Assembly (NCBI GenBank): GCA_050740315.1
Contig: JBOIDC010000001.1
Span: 140,619 to 204,618, forward strand
DNA length: 64,000 nucleotides
Source of the DNA: JACCYU01 sp050740315
GTDB taxonomy: Bacteria > Pseudomonadota > Gammaproteobacteria > JACCYU01
Direction: 5' to 3'
Shown: positions 8,295 to 17,086 of the stretch, piece after piece
Layout of the letters: every line of letters begins with the position of its first letter
How positions within the stretch are numbered: the first letter of the stretch is position 1
Translations under genes and position numbers: made by a program
The notes under the pieces: generated by a model
What the model was told of the DNA's origin: nothing
Seen by the model: the letters and a program-made list of their open reading frames with translations, nothing else
Database searches by the model: none

Positions 8295-9221
8295 ATGACC
8301 CTGCAAGAATTGCGTTACATCGTCGCCCTGGCGGACGAAGGGCACTTTTCGCATGCCGCCGAGGCATGTCACGTCGGGCAACCCACGCTTAGCACTCAGA
8401 TCAAAAAACTGGAAGACCTCCTGGGGGTGATCTTGTTCGACCGCAGCCAGCGCCGCGTTGCTCCCACCGCCATCGGCGAACAGATTATCAGTCGGGCGCG
8501 GGTTGCGCTGCAGGAAATCGACAAGATTCGCGAACTGGTGGCCAACGGGCGAGACTTGATGAACGGTGTTTTGCGATTGGGCGTGATCCCGACGGTCGGA
8601 CCTTATTTGCTCCCGCTACTGCTCGCGGCCATCCACACCAGCTATCCGCAGTTGCGCCTGTTACTGCGCGAGGACTTGACGGCGCATCTGCTCGAACAAT
8701 TGCGTATCGGAAGAGTCGACGCGGCGCTGATGGCGCTGCCGGTACACAGCGAAGGTCTCGAGGCACAGGCATTGTTCAACGAGCCCTTTGTGCTCGCGTT
8801 GCCCGCCGGGCATCCGCTGACCGCCAAACAGGAGGTGCGGGAAGAGGACTTGTCCGGCCACTGCATATTGCTGCTGGAGGAAGGCCATTGCCTGCGAGAT
8901 CAGGCGTTGAAGATCTGTGGCTCGATGCGCTGCATAGAATCCGATGAGGTCACGGCAACCAGCCTTGAAACCCTGCGCCAGATGGTGGCGGTAGGCGTGG
9001 GTTGTACGCTGTTGCCCGCGCTGGCCACGGCGCCGTGCGTCGGATCGATACAGGAGGACCTGATCGAAATGCGGCCGTTCGCGGATCCCGCGCCGAGCCG
9101 CACCATCGCGCTGCTGTGGCGGCACCGGTATCCGCGCGAGGACGCCCTTATCCTGCTGGCGAAACTGATTCGCCGCAATCTGCATTCCTCGGTGACCGTG
9201 ATCGAAGAGAACGCTGCCTAA
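8295..9221 (+). CDS. oxyR: LysR-family peroxide regulator OxyR
   Basis: 308 residues from the ATG after 'ggggggcgcacc'. The N-terminal winged helix is LysR-type ('ALADEGHFSHAAEACHVGQP'). The effector domain contains 'GHCLRDQALKIC', placing cysteines at 199 and 208, the same positions as the disulfide pair of E. coli OxyR. It therefore probably senses H2O2 by disulfide formation and activates antioxidant genes. It follows the ccoI ATPase by 64 bases on the same strand, but may have its own promoter. No catalase or peroxiredoxin gene is adjacent. Confidence 0.93.
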   Translation: MTLQELRYIVALADEGHFSHAAEACHVGQPTLSTQIKKLEDLLGVILFDRSQRRVAPTAIGEQIISRARVALQEIDKIRELVANGRDLMNGVLRLGVIPTVGPYLLPLLLAAIHTSYPQLRLLLREDLTAHLLEQLRIGRVDAALMALPVHSEGLEAQALFNEPFVLALPAGHPLTAKQEVREEDLSGHCILLLEEGHCLRDQALKICGSMRCIESDEVTATSLETLRQMVAVGVGCTLLPALATAPCVGSIQEDLIEMRPFADPAPSRTIALLWRHRYPREDALILLAKLIRRNLHSSVTVIEENAA

Positions 9222-9408
9222 GCCGTCGTCCGCTTGTCCGCGGCGATGCGGATCGCCCCGGTCTCGTCCGTTGTCATGATTTTCATCGCGCGGTACCGCG
9301 CTTGCAATGGCGCGCCTCGTGCTACGGATACTCACGCGGACAAGCCAGCCGCCCCGCCACGAGCGCCTGTCCCGCGTTTTCTCACGTAGTTGACTTAAGG
9401 AGGTATGT

Positions 9409-10203
9409 ATGGATATCGACATCTCCGGCAAACACGCGCTAGTAACCGGTTCCACCGCCGGCATCGGTTACGCCGCCGCCCTGGGGCTCGCGCGCATGGG
9501 CGCGGCCGTCACCATAAACGGCCGCACCCGCGAGCGCGTGGACCGGGCGGTCAGCAACATCGAAAACGCGCTCGATGGCACGCGCGTCGCCGGGGTCGCC
9601 GCCGATCTGGCCACAGCGCAAGGTGTGGCGCAACTGACCAGGGCCCTGCCGCGCGTGGATATCCTGGTCAACAATCTGGGCATCTTCAGCACGCAGCCTT
9701 TCGCCGAGATCGAAGACGCCGAATGGCAACGATTTTTCGATACGAATGTAATGAGCGGCGTGCGTCTGACGCGGCATTATCTGCCGGGCATGCTCGAACG
9801 CGACTGGGGCCGCGTGGTATTCGTTTCCAGTGAATCCGGCATCAACATCCCGGTCGAAATGCCGCATTATGGTTTTACCAAGACGGCGCAGCTCGCCATC
9901 TCGCGGGGCGTGGCCGAAACCACCGTCGGCACCGGGGTCACCTGCAACGCGGTGCTGCCGGGGCCGACTCAGTCGGAGGGCGTTGGTGACTTTGTCGCGC
10001 AAATGGCGCGGGATCAAGGCAAAGACATCGAAACCGTAGAGCGCGAGTTCTTCGAAACCGCGCGTCCGAGCTCATTGCTCAAGCGCTTCGCCACGACCGA
10101 GGAGGTCGCCAACATGATTTGTTACGTCTGTTCTCCCGCCTCCTCGGCCACCAATGGCGCGGCGCTGCGGGTCGATGGCGGCGTGGTGCGCAGCATCGTT
10201 TGA
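9409..10203 (+). CDS. Short-chain dehydrogenase/reductase (SDR)
   Basis: 264 residues with the classical SDR layout: NAD(P) site 'TGSTAGIGYAAA' at about 14-25, 'NNLGIF' (NNAG motif), Ser in 'VSSESGI', and catalytic 'YGFTK' for YxxxK. The C-terminus ends in 'DGGVVRSIV', typical of the family. A TAAGGAGG site lies just before the ATG. The substrate is not predictable; a 3-oxoacyl-ACP-type or sugar alcohol reductase is possible. The 187-base spacer after oxyR holds no other gene. Confidence 0.88.
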   Translation: MDIDISGKHALVTGSTAGIGYAAALGLARMGAAVTINGRTRERVDRAVSNIENALDGTRVAGVAADLATAQGVAQLTRALPRVDILVNNLGIFSTQPFAEIEDAEWQRFFDTNVMSGVRLTRHYLPGMLERDWGRVVFVSSESGINIPVEMPHYGFTKTAQLAISRGVAETTVGTGVTCNAVLPGPTQSEGVGDFVAQMARDQGKDIETVEREFFETARPSSLLKRFATTEEVANMICYVCSPASSATNGAALRVDGGVVRSIV

Positions 10204-10252
10204 TCGCCAGCGCCCGCGCGTGCTGCGTCATACGTAAGTCGAAGCCTGAGCT

Positions 10253-10579
10253 GTGGCCTGGTTTTATCTCGTCATCGCCGGACTGCTGGAAATCGGCTGG
10301 GCGATCGGTCTGAAATACACTGACGGATTCACGCGACTGTGGCCCAGCGTCTGGACCGCGCTGGCGATGATCGCCAGTCTGTTCGTTCTCGCGCAGGCGC
10401 TAAGGACCATTCCGGTCGGCACCGGCTACGCCGTGTGGACCGGCATCGGCGCGGTGGGCACGGCGGCATTGGGCATTATCTTGTTGGCAGAATCGACGAA
10501 CGCGGGGCGTCTGTTGTCCATTGCGCTGATCGTCGCGGGCATCGTCGGCCTCAAATTGACTTCCGGCGCCGCGCATTGA
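10253..10579 (+). CDS. gdx: SMR-family guanidinium exporter Gdx/SugE
   Basis: 108 residues, four transmembrane helices, start GTG. 'MAWFYLVIAGLLEIGWAIGL' is the SugE/Gdx first helix with its essential Glu (E13); the family exports guanidinium or quaternary ammonium compounds in exchange for protons as a dual-topology dimer. In many bacteria it is controlled by a guanidine riboswitch, but the 49-base spacer upstream shows no convincing pair of ACGR hairpins. Confidence 0.9.
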   Translation: MAWFYLVIAGLLEIGWAIGLKYTDGFTRLWPSVWTALAMIASLFVLAQALRTIPVGTGYAVWTGIGAVGTAALGIILLAESTNAGRLLSIALIVAGIVGLKLTSGAAH

Positions 10580-10614
10580 TCGGCGCGTAACGCCGTGGAG
10601 AAACAGATTTACGA

Positions 10615-11529
10615 CTAACGGTTCGCCTGCGTCTCGCGCGATCGATCTTCGCCAGTCTGGTCGAACAGCGTCGCGAGCGCGGGCGGAACTGCGTCGCCGA
10701 AGTTGAACGTGCGTTGCGGGAACGGTATCTCGATGCCCTCGCGATCGAAGGCATGTTTCAGCCGTCGCAGGTACTCGCGCCCGACCTCCCATTGCTTGAT
10801 CGGCCGGGTTTTGATGCGACCCTTGATGACCACCGCTGAATCGGCCAGCTTGTCCACGCCGAAGATTTCGAGATCGGTGATCATCAGCCGCCCGAAATGA
10901 GTGTCGTCGCGCAGCTCGCTACCGACCTGGCGCATGATCTCGATCACCCGGTCCGTGTCTTCCTTGTAGGCGATGCCCACGTCCAGCACGTAACCGGACC
11001 AATCGCGGGTCATGTTGGACAACGTGGTAATGGTGCCGTTGGGGAACACGTGCACGGTGCCAGCCAGGTCGCGCAGCACCGTGGTGCGGAAGTTGATGCG
11101 CTCCACCGTGCCGGCCGTACCGTTGATTAGGCCAACGTCGCCCACGCGGATCTGGTTCTCGAGGATGATGAAGAATCCCGAGATCACATCCCGCACTAGA
11201 TTCTGCGCGCCGAAGCCGATCGCCAGACCGACGATACCGGCGCTGGCGAGAATGGGCGTGACCTCGACGCCCACCTGCTTCAGCAGCATGAGGATCACGA
11301 CCACCCACAACACGATGAACAGCGCCTGGCGCACCAGCGCCATCAAGGTATTCGCGCGCCGCGCGGCCTCGGCGTGATCTTCGCCACCCAGCTCGGCCTT
11401 GTGCTGCAGGCGCTTCTCCACACGATTAAGCGCCGCGCGCACGATAGCCATGACCACGAACGCGAGCACCAGCACCAGCACGATGCGGCCGGTCGCGGCC
11501 AGCAGCATTTGCCAGTTCAGTGTGTTCAA
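10615..11529 (-). CDS. MscS-family mechanosensitive channel
   Basis: 304 residues. Two or three N-terminal helices, then the pore-lining helix and beta domain typical of small MscS proteins ('ILASAGIVGLAIGFGAQNLV' and 'NQIRVGDVGLINGTAG'). The Gly/Ala-packed third helix is the pore. It protects cells during hypo-osmotic shock. It is convergent with gdx (35 bases apart) and follows asnB on the same strand with a 99-base spacer. Confidence 0.92.
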   Translation of the reverse strand: MNTLNWQMLLAATGRIVLVLVLAFVVMAIVRAALNRVEKRLQHKAELGGEDHAEAARRANTLMALVRQALFIVLWVVVILMLLKQVGVEVTPILASAGIVGLAIGFGAQNLVRDVISGFFIILENQIRVGDVGLINGTAGTVERINFRTTVLRDLAGTVHVFPNGTITTLSNMTRDWSGYVLDVGIAYKEDTDRVIEIMRQVGSELRDDTHFGRLMITDLEIFGVDKLADSAVVIKGRIKTRPIKQWEVGREYLRRLKHAFDREGIEIPFPQRTFNFGDAVPPALATLFDQTGEDRSRETQANR

Positions 11530-11628
11530 GCTTTCGATAACGTTTCCAAGGCTACGGCTTTACCAAGTTTTTCCGCGTCACCCGTTCATTGGCACCGAAA
11601 TTCGCTCCTGTGCCCGGCCAACTGCCGC

Positions 11629-13641
11629 TCACACTGCCCAGTTTAACTCGGCGGCACGCCGCCGCGCCTGCGCCGGCACGTCTTCGGCCACGAAACTGCG
11701 GTGCAGGATCTGCACGCCCAGCAGATGATTGATGACGGCGTCCAGTTGCACCTTGGTGGCCGCATCAGTATCCGGTCTCTCGTGCAGATCGAACAGAGCC
11801 CGGACACCGGCGGCATCCAGCAGGCCCGCGTCCGCGATGGCCTTGTCCGACAGATAATCCGCCGCAAGTCGCTGCACCGCCGCCCATTTTCGGGGATCGG
11901 TGTGCGCGGGCGGCGCCATGAACGCGAACTTCTCGCGCTCGTACAGGACTTTCGGCAACAGCCCGCGCATGGCCTCGCGCAGCACGTATTTCTCGGTGCT
12001 GCCCTTGATGCGCAGGCGCGGCGGCACGGTGGCGGCGAATTCCGCCAGGTGATGATCTAGAAACGCGGGTCTGGCCTCCATGGAATTGGCCATGTCCACG
12101 CGATCGCCGCCCCAGGTCAGAATCTGGCCTTCCAGCATGGTCTTAATCCACACGTACTGCGCCTTGTCCAAGGGATGGCGCCCGTCGATCATGTCGGGGT
12201 CGAAGGTTTCGGCGATCGCGCGGCCGGGTTCGTAGCCCCTTATTTGATTGCGCAACGATGGATTCATCAGGCCCGGGACGTGGCGCGCGGACGCCAGCCA
12301 CGGCTGCAAACAACTGGGGGTGAAACCGACCAGCCTGTCCAGCGCTGGATCCTGCAGCGTGTCGGCAGCCAGCATCGCGCCGGTCACCAGGGCATTGCTA
12401 TCCGAGAGCATCTCGCCCCAGACCTTGCGCTCCGCTTCGTGCAGGCCGTCCAACCCGTGCAGGAACATGTCGCGCCGGAACGCGGGATAGCCCGCGAACA
12501 GCTCGTCGGAACCCTCGCCGGTGACCACCACGCGGTAGCCCGCGCGGTTCACATGCCGGCTCATCAGCAGCTTGGCTACGCCCAAGGTGTTGTAGATGGT
12601 GCGCTCGGTGTGCCACAAGGTCTCGACGAAGTTGTCGTAAAGATGGCCCGCGTTGAGCATCATCACGTCCTGGTCGGCGCCCACCGATGCGGCCATCTCG
12701 CGGGCGATCGCGGTCTCGTCATAATCCTCGTCGTCGAAACCGATGGTAAACGCCTTGACCGGCGACTGTTGACAGGCCGCCGACAAACCCAGGATGGAAC
12801 AGGAATCGATGCCCCCGGAAAGATAACACGCGACCGGCACGTCGGCTTCCAGCCGGTGCTGCACGGCCGCGACCAGCTGCTCGCGTACGCCCTCGACATA
12901 GTACGCCTCCCCGCGGTCGCGGTCGTGTTCTTGGGCCTGAGGGAAACTCATGTCCCAGTAGCGGTGATCGGTGATGTGGAAACGCCCGTCGCGGCGCTCC
13001 ACGATCAGGGCGTGCCCGGGTTGCACCTGATGAATCCCGTCGAATGCGGTGGTGCCGGGCACGATGGTCTGCATGAGCTGGTGATAAAGCCCCGCGGCGC
13101 TGAAACGCCGGGGCACTTCGGGATGCGTGAACAGCGCCTTTAACTCGGAGCCGAACGCGAGCATGCCGCCCGCTTCGCACCAGTACAGCGGTTTGACGCC
13201 GAAGCGGTCGCGCACCAGCATCAGCCGGTCGCGACTGCGGTCGTACAAGCCGAACGCGAACTCGCCGCGCAAATGCTTGAGCATGCCCTCCAGCCCGTGC
13301 GCGCGGTACAGGTGCAGCGCCAGCTCGGAGTCGCTCTTGGTTAGAAAGCGCGCGCCGCGCGCGGTCAGATCGGCGCGGATGCGCTTGTAGTCGTAGAACT
13401 CGCCGTTGTGCGTCATCAGCACGTCGCCATCGGTCGACAGGAACGGCTGGCGGCCGCGGTTCTGGTCCAGGTCGATGATGGACAGCCGCGCATGACTGAA
13501 GCCTACGCCCCGCCCGTCCATGGTCCTGTAGCCGAACCCGTCGGGGCCGCGATGATGGATGATGGCGGCCATCGCCACCAGCGTGTCGGGATCCACCGGC
13601 TTCGAGGCGTCGGCGTGTATATAGCCTGCAATTCCGCACAT
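11629..13641 (-). CDS. asnB: Asparagine synthase (glutamine-hydrolysing), AsnB-like
   Basis: 670 residues. The N-terminal class II glutaminase begins 'MCGIAGYI' (Cys2 nucleophile) with 'HHRGPDGFG' and 'MTHNGEFYDY'. The synthetase domain contains the PPi loop 'YLSGGIDS' and 'VVTGEGSDELFAGYP'. It makes asparagine or amidates a related substrate. The similar exosortase-associated amidotransferases differ in context, and no exopolysaccharide genes are nearby. It lies 48 bases after the carbamoyltransferase gene and may share its transcript. Confidence 0.9.
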   Translation of the reverse strand: MCGIAGYIHADASKPVDPDTLVAMAAIIHHRGPDGFGYRTMDGRGVGFSHARLSIIDLDQNRGRQPFLSTDGDVLMTHNGEFYDYKRIRADLTARGARFLTKSDSELALHLYRAHGLEGMLKHLRGEFAFGLYDRSRDRLMLVRDRFGVKPLYWCEAGGMLAFGSELKALFTHPEVPRRFSAAGLYHQLMQTIVPGTTAFDGIHQVQPGHALIVERRDGRFHITDHRYWDMSFPQAQEHDRDRGEAYYVEGVREQLVAAVQHRLEADVPVACYLSGGIDSCSILGLSAACQQSPVKAFTIGFDDEDYDETAIAREMAASVGADQDVMMLNAGHLYDNFVETLWHTERTIYNTLGVAKLLMSRHVNRAGYRVVVTGEGSDELFAGYPAFRRDMFLHGLDGLHEAERKVWGEMLSDSNALVTGAMLAADTLQDPALDRLVGFTPSCLQPWLASARHVPGLMNPSLRNQIRGYEPGRAIAETFDPDMIDGRHPLDKAQYVWIKTMLEGQILTWGGDRVDMANSMEARPAFLDHHLAEFAATVPPRLRIKGSTEKYVLREAMRGLLPKVLYEREKFAFMAPPAHTDPRKWAAVQRLAADYLSDKAIADAGLLDAAGVRALFDLHERPDTDAATKVQLDAVINHLLGVQILHRSFVAEDVPAQARRRAAELNWAV

Positions 13642-13689
13642 TTCGTCGTCTCTCTGAACTAGATCGATTACATACGCCTGGTGTCGGCC

Positions 13690-14784
13690 CTACGTTTTTT
13701 GAACCGGGTGTGTCGGCGTGTCGATGATCTGATGAATCCGCTGGACGACGCTGGTCAACAGCGCCATGCGCACAAACACCGCGCCGCGCGCCTGCGCGAA
13801 ATACCAGTTGTGCGGCGTGTCGTCCAGCTCTGTGGAGAGCTCGTCGCCGCGCGCGAGCGGATGCAGAATAATCGCATCGGACTTGAGCGGCGAGGCCGGG
13901 GACAGGCGCAGATCCTTGCCCAGCCGCTCGAAGCTGTCGCCGACCCAGGCGATGGAATTGATGTAGACCACATCGAGTTCCGGCAGCTCGCGATTCAGGT
14001 CGGACGCCATGCGAATCGTGAGACCCGCGGCGGCCAGTTCCTCGCGCTGACCGTTATCGAAGGCGTCCTCGGTATCGCTGACGATAACGACTTCCTCGAA
14101 GGCGCCGGGAAACAGGCTCAAAAGCAGCACGAGACTGCGCACGGTGCGCATGCGGGCCGGTACGCCAATGATGCCGATGCGCGCGCGGCGCGCCGCAGCG
14201 ACGTTTTCATCCGTGAGTTCCGGGCGCCATTTGAACAGCGTAAAGAGGTCCGACAGCGCCTGCGTGGGGTGTTCGTCGATGCCGTTGCCGCCGTTGATGA
14301 TGGGAATGCGCAGGGCCGGCAGCATCTCGTAGATGGCCTGTTCGCTGGAATCGCGCAACACCACCACGTCGCCGTAGTGGTTGAACATCTCGGCCACGTC
14401 CGCGAGCGATTCGCCCTTGGCGATGCCGGTGCTGCCGGCGCTCAAAATGGACATCACGTCGCCGCCCAGCCGGTGCCAGGCGCTCTCGAACGAGAGCCGC
14501 GTGCGGGTGCTGGGCTCGTAAAACGCGTTGATCATGATCTTGCCGGTCAGCGGCAACTGCATGAATTGCGGCGTGAGTTCAAAAAAAGCGGCCAGCCGGC
14601 AAAGCTGCAACACCTTGGACCTGTCGAACTGGCGAGCGGAGACGATGCATCGGTTGGCCAGATCCACCAGCGGCGCGGGATCTTCGGCGATCCGGTCCAG
14701 TAGATTTTGCGGATGCTCGAGTCCGGCGCGCCAGTCGTGCGGCTGCACCGGTTCCCGCAGCAACGGATGCGGTGGCTTCACCAT
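13690..14784 (-). CDS. Aspartate/ornithine carbamoyltransferase-family enzyme, probably catabolic
   Basis: 364 residues from ATG 14784; the frame is open further upstream but that part overlaps the preceding genes. Carbamoyl-phosphate motifs are present: S92-TRTR-96, K123 in 'IAKGESLADV', 'HPTQ' at 172-175 and 'HPLARGDEL'. The canonical ATCase QKER substrate loop is replaced by 'NSIAWVGDSF', and the chain is about 50 residues longer than a usual catalytic ATCase. The gene overlaps a microprotein and ends an operon of amidase, cysteine hydrolase and symporter, so a transcarbamoylase acting on a ureido compound is more likely than pyrimidine synthesis. Substrate choice is inference. Confidence 0.75.
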   Translation of the reverse strand: MVKPPHPLLREPVQPHDWRAGLEHPQNLLDRIAEDPAPLVDLANRCIVSARQFDRSKVLQLCRLAAFFELTPQFMQLPLTGKIMINAFYEPSTRTRLSFESAWHRLGGDVMSILSAGSTGIAKGESLADVAEMFNHYGDVVVLRDSSEQAIYEMLPALRIPIINGGNGIDEHPTQALSDLFTLFKWRPELTDENVAAARRARIGIIGVPARMRTVRSLVLLLSLFPGAFEEVVIVSDTEDAFDNGQREELAAAGLTIRMASDLNRELPELDVVYINSIAWVGDSFERLGKDLRLSPASPLKSDAIILHPLARGDELSTELDDTPHNWYFAQARGAVFVRMALLTSVVQRIHQIIDTPTHPVQKT

Positions 14785-14900
14785 AGTTCTCCGTTCTTCC
14801 AGTCTCTGTACAGCAGATAGAGCAGCAGGATCGGCGCGGCGACGCTGATCGCCAGAGATACCGTGACCATTACCGACAGAAACGTTGTGGAGGCAATCAT
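14778..14900 (-). CDS. Symporter small accessory-type microprotein
   Basis: 40 residues: one hydrophobic helix ('VMVTVSLAISVAAPILLLYL') and a tail ending 'RDWKNGELW'. It starts at an ATGA overlap with the symporter gene and overlaps the carbamoyltransferase start, so all three are coupled. Small single-span proteins of this layout are known to be encoded right after SSS-family symporters and to act as accessory subunits. It is too short for most gene callers. Confidence 0.65.
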   Translation of the reverse strand: MIASTTFLSVMVTVSLAISVAAPILLLYLLYRDWKNGELW

Positions 14901-16345
14901 GCCGCGTCTCCTTGCCCGGTGCCCGGCTCGCCGAGCTTGTGCCAGTCAAATTCCCGCGGCCGGGCCCAGGTCGATATCAGCACCACAAGCATGGACACCG
15001 CCGCGCCGAGCAGCGCCGCCACATACCAGCCGATGACGAAGTAGCCGGTTAGGCCAGCCGCGCTGCCCAGCACCATCGCGGCGGTCGCGCCCGAAGGATT
15101 GGTGTTGCGCCAATACAAACCCGCGGCGATCGGCCAGATGGTGCTGGCTACGAACGCGCCGGTGAAGTTCAGCACTGCGGCCAGATGACTGATGCGCGGC
15201 GCGCACAGCATCCAGGTGAGCACGCCCAGGCTCAAGATGATAACGCTGGCCGCGCGCCGCAGGTGCCGGCGCGAAGCGTTTGGCCGCAGATGGCGCCGAT
15301 AAATGTCCTCGGTCACCAGAACGCTGGTGGCGGCGAGCAGCGAATCCAGACTGGAGGCCAGCGCCGCAAACACCATGATCAGCACCAGCACCGCACCCGT
15401 GACACCCAGTATCTCGGCGGACACCAGCGGGCCCACCATATCGGCGGCCGGCACGTTGACGTCCAGCGCGGGTGCCGCCAGCGCGATGAAGCCGGCCACG
15501 ACCGGAATCGGCGCCCACAAAAGCCCTGCGAACAGATACGCCTTGAACCCCACGCCTTCGCGCAGCGCGAACGCGCGACTCCACCACACGTTGGAATGGA
15601 AGATCTCGCCCATGCCGAACAGCAGATTGTTGAACAGAAACATGATCGCCGCCGGCATCATTAGATCCAGCAAACGCGGCCGACGCTCGACCACGGCGGC
15701 ATGAATTTCGTCGAAGCCGAAACTGTTGATCGCCAGGAAAGCGATGATCACCAGCCCGCACAGGATCAGCACGGCCTGGATGAAGTCGGTGCCGATCACC
15801 GCGCGAAAGCCGCCCATCAAGGTATAGCCCACGCAGATGAGCAGCACCACCGACATGCCGTAAATGTAAGAAATGCCGGTCAGCGCATTGATCAGGATGC
15901 CGCCGGCCATGCCCATGCTCACCAGCCAGCCGAGGCAATAAAACAGCGAAATCAACAGAAACACGCGCCAGGCGGTGTTGCCGTAACGCAGGCGAATGAA
16001 ATCGCCGCTGGTATAACCCGCCGGCATCAATTTGCGAATACGGCGCGCCATGGGCGCGAACAGGATCAGCCCCACCGCGCCCAGCGAATAGCCGAGCATG
16101 CCCCAGATGCCCATTTGATACGCGAGCTGCGGCGCCAGCATGGTGGTGTTACTGGTGACCCAGGTGGCCATGGCGGTGGCCACGCCCAGCGCGAGACCCA
16201 CCTTGCGCCCGGCCAGTACGTATTCATCCAGTTCGCCCGCCTTGCGTCCCCAGTACCAGCCGAGACAAATCCACAACACGCTGAACAGGGCGAGAATGGT
16301 CCACCCGACGACGGGGTTCAGGATGGCGCCTTGCGCCGTGTTCAC
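14897..16345 (-). CDS. Sodium:solute symporter (SSS family)
   Basis: 482 residues from GTG 16345, which overlaps the stop of the upstream hydrolase (GTGA). About 13 transmembrane helices; family features include 'YVLAGRKVGL' near the N-terminus and 'GGFRAVIGTDFIQAVLI' in the middle. It would import an organic solute with Na+. Given the enzymes beside it, candidates are allantoin-, hydantoin-, creatinine- or ureido-type compounds, but specificity cannot be read from sequence. Confidence 0.88.
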   Translation of the reverse strand: MNTAQGAILNPVVGWTILALFSVLWICLGWYWGRKAGELDEYVLAGRKVGLALGVATAMATWVTSNTTMLAPQLAYQMGIWGMLGYSLGAVGLILFAPMARRIRKLMPAGYTSGDFIRLRYGNTAWRVFLLISLFYCLGWLVSMGMAGGILINALTGISYIYGMSVVLLICVGYTLMGGFRAVIGTDFIQAVLILCGLVIIAFLAINSFGFDEIHAAVVERRPRLLDLMMPAAIMFLFNNLLFGMGEIFHSNVWWSRAFALREGVGFKAYLFAGLLWAPIPVVAGFIALAAPALDVNVPAADMVGPLVSAEILGVTGAVLVLIMVFAALASSLDSLLAATSVLVTEDIYRRHLRPNASRRHLRRAASVIILSLGVLTWMLCAPRISHLAAVLNFTGAFVASTIWPIAAGLYWRNTNPSGATAAMVLGSAAGLTGYFVIGWYVAALLGAAVSMLVVLISTWARPREFDWHKLGEPGTGQGDAA

Positions 16346-17073
16346 GCTGTCACCACGCGGTCGATCTCCTTGATGGCCTCCTCCGTGCTCAACACGCGGG
16401 CGAACCGATCCTTCATGGTGGTGATCGTGGCCTGCTGCAGCTCGGGGGTCACCGTGGCGCAACAATCCTCCACCAAGGTGGTGTAAAAGCCCAGATCGCA
16501 GGCGTCGCGGATGGCCGTGGACACGCATTCGTTGGTGTAGACGCCGGTCACGAACAGGCTGGTGATATTCAGATTGCGCAACACATAGTCCAGATTGGTG
16601 GAATTGAACACGCCGCTGGCGGTCTTGTTGATGACGATCTCGTCGCCCTGCGGCGCCACCTCGGGCAGAAACTGCGCCTCCTTGGAGCCCGGCGGGGCGT
16701 GCAGCCCCAGACGCTTGTGGCCCGGTCCGCGGTCGCGCCCGTCGCGGGTGAGCGACTGGATGCGGGTATGAATGACCTCCAGTCCGTGGCTGCGAAACGC
16801 CGCCTGCAGGCGCCGCACATTGGGCAGTACGAGCCGCTTTAAGCGGCTGAAATAGTACTCCTGCGCCTCCGGCGTGATGCTGGGTGGCTGCCCTTCGGCG
16901 AAAACGCCGAAGCCGGGCGCGGCATCCAGGTATTGCAGGTCGATCACCAGCAGCGCCGTGTGGCGTTCACGCAGCGATTTGACGACCGCCGCCGGCTCGG
17001 TGATCGATTCGCGATAGCTTTCCCGCAGCGGATCGACGTTCTCGAAGTCATCTTTTCGTCGATGATGCGACAT
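16342..17073 (-). CDS. Isochorismatase-like cysteine hydrolase
   Basis: 243 residues from ATG 17073, chosen because GAGGAC lies just upstream; a TTG three codons earlier is possible. The catalytic triad of the cysteine-hydrolase branch is visible: Asp in 'LLVIDLQ', Lys in 'INKTASGVFNSTNLD' and Cys in 'GVYTNECVSTAIRDACD'. Relatives hydrolyse biuret, ureidoacrylate or N-carbamoylsarcosine. It is 13 bases after the M20 amidase gene and overlaps the symporter gene, which supports a role in breaking down a carbamoylated nitrogen compound. Confidence 0.85.
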   Translation of the reverse strand: MSHHRRKDDFENVDPLRESYRESITEPAAVVKSLRERHTALLVIDLQYLDAAPGFGVFAEGQPPSITPEAQEYYFSRLKRLVLPNVRRLQAAFRSHGLEVIHTRIQSLTRDGRDRGPGHKRLGLHAPPGSKEAQFLPEVAPQGDEIVINKTASGVFNSTNLDYVLRNLNITSLFVTGVYTNECVSTAIRDACDLGFYTTLVEDCCATVTPELQQATITTMKDRFARVLSTEEAIKEIDRVVTA

Positions 17074-17086
17074 AGTCCTCAAGACC

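Noticed and set aside
10204..10252. Guanidine riboswitch before gdx
   Set aside because: The spacer is only 49 bases and lacks the paired ACGR-loop hairpins expected of the short guanidine riboswitch.
12175..13143. 322-codon open frame antisense to asnB
   Set aside because: Inside the AsnB synthetase and glutaminase motifs on the other strand; no ribosome site or domain.
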